From Candidatus Aenigmatarchaeota archaeon (GTDB lineage: Archaea > Aenigmatarchaeota > Aenigmatarchaeia > Aenigmatarchaeales > Aenigmatarchaeaceae), in assembly GCA_017608545.1 (NCBI GenBank), contig JAFCFQ010000014.1:1-7705 (forward strand): DNA of 7,705 bases. Reading direction: 5' to 3'. The stretch's first letter is position 1. Every line of letters begins with the position of its first letter. This document shows, in pieces, positions 5,671 to 7,705 of the stretch. The translations under genes were made by a program, and so were the position numbers. Below the pieces are notes generated by a model. It made no database searches. It saw only the letters and a program-made list of their open reading frames with translations, and was not told the DNA's origin.

Positions 5671-6389
5671 AAAAAGATCCTAGAGTCTTTATCATAAAAG
5701 ATAATTTGAAAAAAGTAAAAAGAATTTTTGCTGTAGTGAGTGGAAAAGGTGGTGTTGGAAAAAGTTCTGTTTCTAGTCTATTATCTTTAATTCTTAAAAA
5801 ACAAGGGTATAAAGTTGGACTTTTGGACTTAGATTTTCAAGGACCCACTTGTCATATAATTTTAAACAGAAAAAATGAAATGCCAAACGAAAAATATGGA
5901 ATAGTTCCACCAAGAATAAATGGAATAAGATTTTTTTCAATAGTTTATTTTTCTAAAAATGAACCTTTAGCATTAAGAGGTGTTGAGATTTCTGACATGA
6001 TCATAGAAGCTTTGACGATTATAAAGTGGGGCGATTTAGATTATTTGGTAATAGATTTTCCGCCTGGTTTGAGCGATGAAATTCTTGATTTAATAAGATT
6101 TGTGAAAAGAATGGAAGTTTTAATCGTTACAACACCTTCAATTCTAGCTTTAGAAACAATAGAAAAAACCATTAGGTTATTAAAAAATAAAATTAAAATT
6201 TTAGGATTAATCGAAAACATGAAAATTTCAAATAAAGATAATGTTAAAAATCTTGCAAAAAAATTTTCTATAAAATATTTAGGTTTTATACCGTTTGATT
6301 TTAATTTTGAAAATTCGATTAATAATCATAAGTTATTAAAAACCGATTTTGCAAAAAAACTTGAAGGGATAGTAAAAAGTTTGAAATAG
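5640..6389 (+). CDS. ATPase-type HypB (HypB-AT), MinD/Mrp-family partner of HypA
   Basis: The 249-residue protein is a deviant-Walker P-loop ATPase. SGKGGVGKSS (34-43) holds the signature Lys36 and the P-loop Lys41; LLDLDFQGP (61-69) and YLVIDFPPG (135-143) are the switch and Walker B regions. Annotation pipelines may name it Mrp/NBP35, but the CxxC that carries the Fe-S cluster there is absent: after LIENM (190-194) no cysteine follows. Together with the overlapping hypA, this points to the Thermococcales HypB(AT), an ATPase that forms a complex with HypA and raises its nickel affinity, replacing the GTPase HypB. Segments such as GIVPP (87-91), LRGVEISD (112-119) and the DPR near the start also recall that family. 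Cys71-His72 follow the switch region and could bind metal (inference). The ATG overlaps hypA by 31 bases, with a weak GTGGT eight bases upstream. The gene is very AT-rich. Confidence 0.83.
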   Translation: MDRKHKNLKIKKDPRVFIIKDNLKKVKRIFAVVSGKGGVGKSSVSSLLSLILKKQGYKVGLLDLDFQGPTCHIILNRKNEMPNEKYGIVPPRINGIRFFSIVYFSKNEPLALRGVEISDMIIEALTIIKWGDLDYLVIDFPPGLSDEILDLIRFVKRMEVLIVTTPSILALETIEKTIRLLKNKIKILGLIENMKISNKDNVKNLAKKFSIKYLGFIPFDFNFENSINNHKLLKTDFAKKLEGIVKSLK

Positions 6390-6394
6390 AAAAC

Positions 6395-6404
6395 TTTATA
6401 TAAA
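6395..6404 (+). promoter_or_regulatory. Strong TATA box of the rpoL operon
   Basis: TTTATATAAA starts 31 bases before the rpoL ATG, the textbook position for transcription starting at the A of the ATG. Purines just upstream (GAAAA region, 6389-6393) could act as the TFB recognition element. A GAGG at 6408-6411 is too far from the ATG (14 bases) to be a normal Shine-Dalgarno site. rpoL can thus be transcribed independently of hypA-hypB. Confidence 0.7.
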
Positions 6405-6425
6405 TAAGAGGAAAATAGTGATAGT

Positions 6426-6692
6426 ATGAATATCAAAGTTCTTGAAGATGAAAAAGAGAGATTATTGTTAGAATTCGAGGATGAAACAGAAACTATAACA
6501 AATTTGTTAGCTACCCAAGTTTGGAAAGAGGGTGGGGAAGCAGCTGCAATTAGAGAACATCCGTTCATCGAGAATCCAAAATTAATTGTTATGGGGAAGA
6601 ATCCTAAAAGGTTTTTGGAAAAAGCTTCTATTGCTTTAGAAGAGCAATGTGATGAATTTAAAGAAGAATTTAGAAGAGCTTTAGAAAAATAA
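6426..6692 (+). CDS. rpoL: DNA-directed RNA polymerase subunit L (Rpo11/RpoL)
   Basis: RpoL is the archaeal counterpart of eukaryotic Rpb11. It pairs with subunit D (Rpb3-like) to form the platform on which RNA polymerase assembles. The 88-residue product has the usual length and pattern. An N-terminal strand pair (NIKVLEDEKERLLLEFEDE, 2-20) leads to the family signature TITNLLATQVWKE (23-35). Next come the EHPFIENPKLIV region (44-55) and a final acidic helix (ALEEQCDEFKEEFRRALE, 70-87). It has its own leaderless-type TATA box and lies seven bases before the DUF99 gene, so they are very likely one transcript. Proximity of rpoL to dph2 is, as far as I recall, seen in other archaea; the hyp genes between them are less expected. 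Confidence 0.93.
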   Translation: MNIKVLEDEKERLLLEFEDETETITNLLATQVWKEGGEAAAIREHPFIENPKLIVMGKNPKRFLEKASIALEEQCDEFKEEFRRALEK

Positions 6693-6699
6693 TGATTTT

Positions 6700-7290
6700 A
6701 TGCAAAGATTTAGAACAATAAAAAAAGAAATAAGGATAGTTGCATGGGATGATGGTCCTTTTGAATTTAAATCAAAAGGAAAAGATATTCTTGTTGGAGT
6801 AATTTTCAGGGGTGGTCAATTCATAGATGGTTTGTTAAAAACAGAAATTGAAATAGATGGTTTGGATGCAACAGAAAAAATAATTGAAAAGATCTTAAAA
6901 ACTAAACACAAGGATTTAAGAATAATAATGCTTGATGGAATAACATTTGCGGGTTTCAACATTGTTGACATAAAAGAAATTTATGAAAAAACAAAATTAC
7001 CAGTAATCGTAGTGAATAGAAAAAAACCAAACCTGAAAAAATTCACTTCTATATTAAAACAAATGCCAAATTCTAAAAAAAGATTAAAATATGTAGAAAA
7101 TGCAGGACCAATATATGGAGTGAGTGTAAAAAATAAAAGAGTATACTTCCAATGTTATGGAATGAAAAAAGAAGATGCAAGCAAAGTTATAAGAAAAACT
7201 TCAACTATGAGTTTAATACCAGAACCTTTGAGAGTCGCGCATTTAATAGCTACAGGCTTTGTTTTAGGTGAATCAGTTGGACATGCATAA
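6700..7290 (+). CDS. DUF99 (UPF0215) family protein, putative endonuclease
   Basis: The 196 residues match the archaeal DUF99 family over the full length. Visible motifs are VAWDDGPF (14-21), VGVIFRGGQFIDGLL (32-46), IDGLDATEKI (52-61), IMLDGITFAGFN (76-87), PVIVV (101-105) and PEPLRVAHLIATGFVLGESVG (174-194). The family has an RNase H-like fold related to endonuclease V, and databases have used the name endonuclease dU. Asp17/Asp18 and Asp79 are the likely metal ligands (inference), with His181 a further conserved polar residue. Its real substrate is not established, so a DNA-repair or RNA-processing role is a guess. The start lies seven bases after the rpoL stop without a good Shine-Dalgarno site. 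Its 3' end overlaps the signal peptidase gene, so it is the middle gene of an rpoL operon. Confidence 0.88.
   Translation: MQRFRTIKKEIRIVAWDDGPFEFKSKGKDILVGVIFRGGQFIDGLLKTEIEIDGLDATEKIIEKILKTKHKDLRIIMLDGITFAGFNIVDIKEIYEKTKLPVIVVNRKKPNLKKFTSILKQMPNSKKRLKYVENAGPIYGVSVKNKRVYFQCYGMKKEDASKVIRKTSTMSLIPEPLRVAHLIATGFVLGESVGHA
7266..7271 (+). promoter_or_regulatory. Shine-Dalgarno site AGGTGA for the signal peptidase gene
   Basis: AGGTGA lies inside the end of the DUF99 gene, 11 bases before the ATG at 7283 but only five before an in-frame TTG at 7277. The five-base spacing to TTG is identical to that of hypA, so the TTG may be the real start (giving Met-Asp before the Met-His). Confidence 0.55.
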
Positions 7291-7705
7291 AATAAAAAAA
7301 TTATGGAATAAATACACCGAAGGATGGTTCGGAATCATAATATATCTTTTTTTAGGTTTTGTTATTGCTTATGGTGTTAATATTTTTCTAGGTGTTGTTT
7401 TGAACACAAAAACTCCTGTGGTTGCTGTTTTTTCGAACAGCATGGTTCCAACATTTTACAGAGGGGATATGATAATTGTTTACGGTGATAAGAATATTAA
7501 AGTTGGTGATGTTGTTGTTTTTGATTCTCCTGATAGAAAGTATCCTATTATTCATAGAATATATGAAATGAAAAATGGAGGGGTAATAACTAAAGGAGAC
7601 CATAATCATTCAACCGATGAAAGTAGATGGGGTATAATTTCTTTAGACAAAATTTATGGAAAGGCTATTCTTAAGATTCCTATCTTAGGTTGGGTAAAGA
7701 TATTA
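7283..7705 (+). CDS. Signal peptidase I, archaeal/ER type (partial, 3' end cut by the window)
   Basis: This membrane protease removes signal peptides from secreted proteins on the outer face of the membrane. The visible 141 residues have a basic cytoplasmic start (MHKIKKLWNK), a transmembrane helix at about 15-40, and the serine motif FSNSMVPTFYRGD (50-62, catalytic Ser53). VGDVVVFDSP (74-83) is followed by PIIHRI (88-93, His91) and TKGDHNHSTDESRWG (103-117, with Asp106 and Asp112). His in place of the bacterial catalytic Lys marks the archaeal/Sec11 type. YGKAILKIPILGWV (125-138) leads toward the expected end. The reading frame is open to the last base, so only the C-terminal part, perhaps a second membrane segment, is missing. 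It overlaps the DUF99 gene by eight bases from the ATG, or 14 if it starts at TTG 7277. Family assignment is secure. Confidence 0.93.
   Translation, partial: MHKIKKLWNKYTEGWFGIIIYLFLGFVIAYGVNIFLGVVLNTKTPVVAVFSNSMVPTFYRGDMIIVYGDKNIKVGDVVVFDSPDRKYPIIHRIYEMKNGGVITKGDHNHSTDESRWGIISLDKIYGKAILKIPILGWVKIL

Noticed and set aside
5640..6389. Reading the ATPase as Mrp/NBP35 iron-sulfur cluster carrier or as the septum-site protein MinD
   Set aside because: No CxxC for a cluster, no C-terminal membrane-targeting helix of MinD evident, and direct overlap with hypA favours the HypA partner ATPase.
7388..7609. Minus-strand open frame of 73 codons at the right end
   Set aside because: It is antisense to the catalytic core of the signal peptidase, which has clear Ser, His and Asp motifs.
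1..7705. CRISPR arrays, insertion sequences, tRNA or rRNA genes
   Set aside because: No spaced repeats, terminal inverted repeats, transposase motifs or tRNA-like folds seen; the window is tightly filled with protein genes.

Overview
The window looks like ordinary chromosomal DNA from an AT-rich archaeon. The marker genes are archaeal: geranylgeranylglyceryl phosphate synthase (ether-lipid synthesis), Dph2 (diphthamide), RNA polymerase subunit L, a DUF99 protein, and a Ser/His-type (not Ser/Lys) signal peptidase. Start sites show archaeal TATA boxes about 24-31 bases before the first codon, mixed with GGAG or AGGTGA Shine-Dalgarno sites. Low GC and compact proteins would suit a DPANN-type or small euryarchaeal genome, but the lineage is inference. 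The HypA/HypB pair resembles the Thermococcales type.

Layout. Positions 47-940 (minus) carry the lipid gene. It diverges, across a 96-base intergenic region with tandem TTTAAA repeats, from phosphoenolpyruvate synthase (1037-3271). A rhomboid protease (3331-4074) follows and converges, with zero bases between stop codons, on a 93-residue two-helix membrane protein (4075-4356, minus). That gene diverges from a tightly overlapping set: dph2 (4419-5282), hypA (5275-5670) and an ATPase-type hypB (5640-6389). A strong TATA box then precedes rpoL (6426-6692), a DUF99 gene (6700-7290) and a signal peptidase gene that runs off the right edge (from 7283 or 7277).

Functionally the window joins gluconeogenesis and membrane lipid synthesis on the left, membrane proteolysis in the middle, and modification of elongation factor 2, nickel delivery, transcription and protein secretion on the right. 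The least routine part is hypA-hypB: a nickel-chaperone pair whose second member is a MinD/Mrp-type ATPase instead of the usual HypB GTPase, placed between dph2 and rpoL. No hydrogenase structural gene is visible, so its client must lie elsewhere. I see no mobile element, CRISPR array, tRNA or rRNA. No gene-free stretch exceeds 100 bases. I do not see a clearly new multi-gene system; the findings are refinements and testable oddities around mostly conserved genes.
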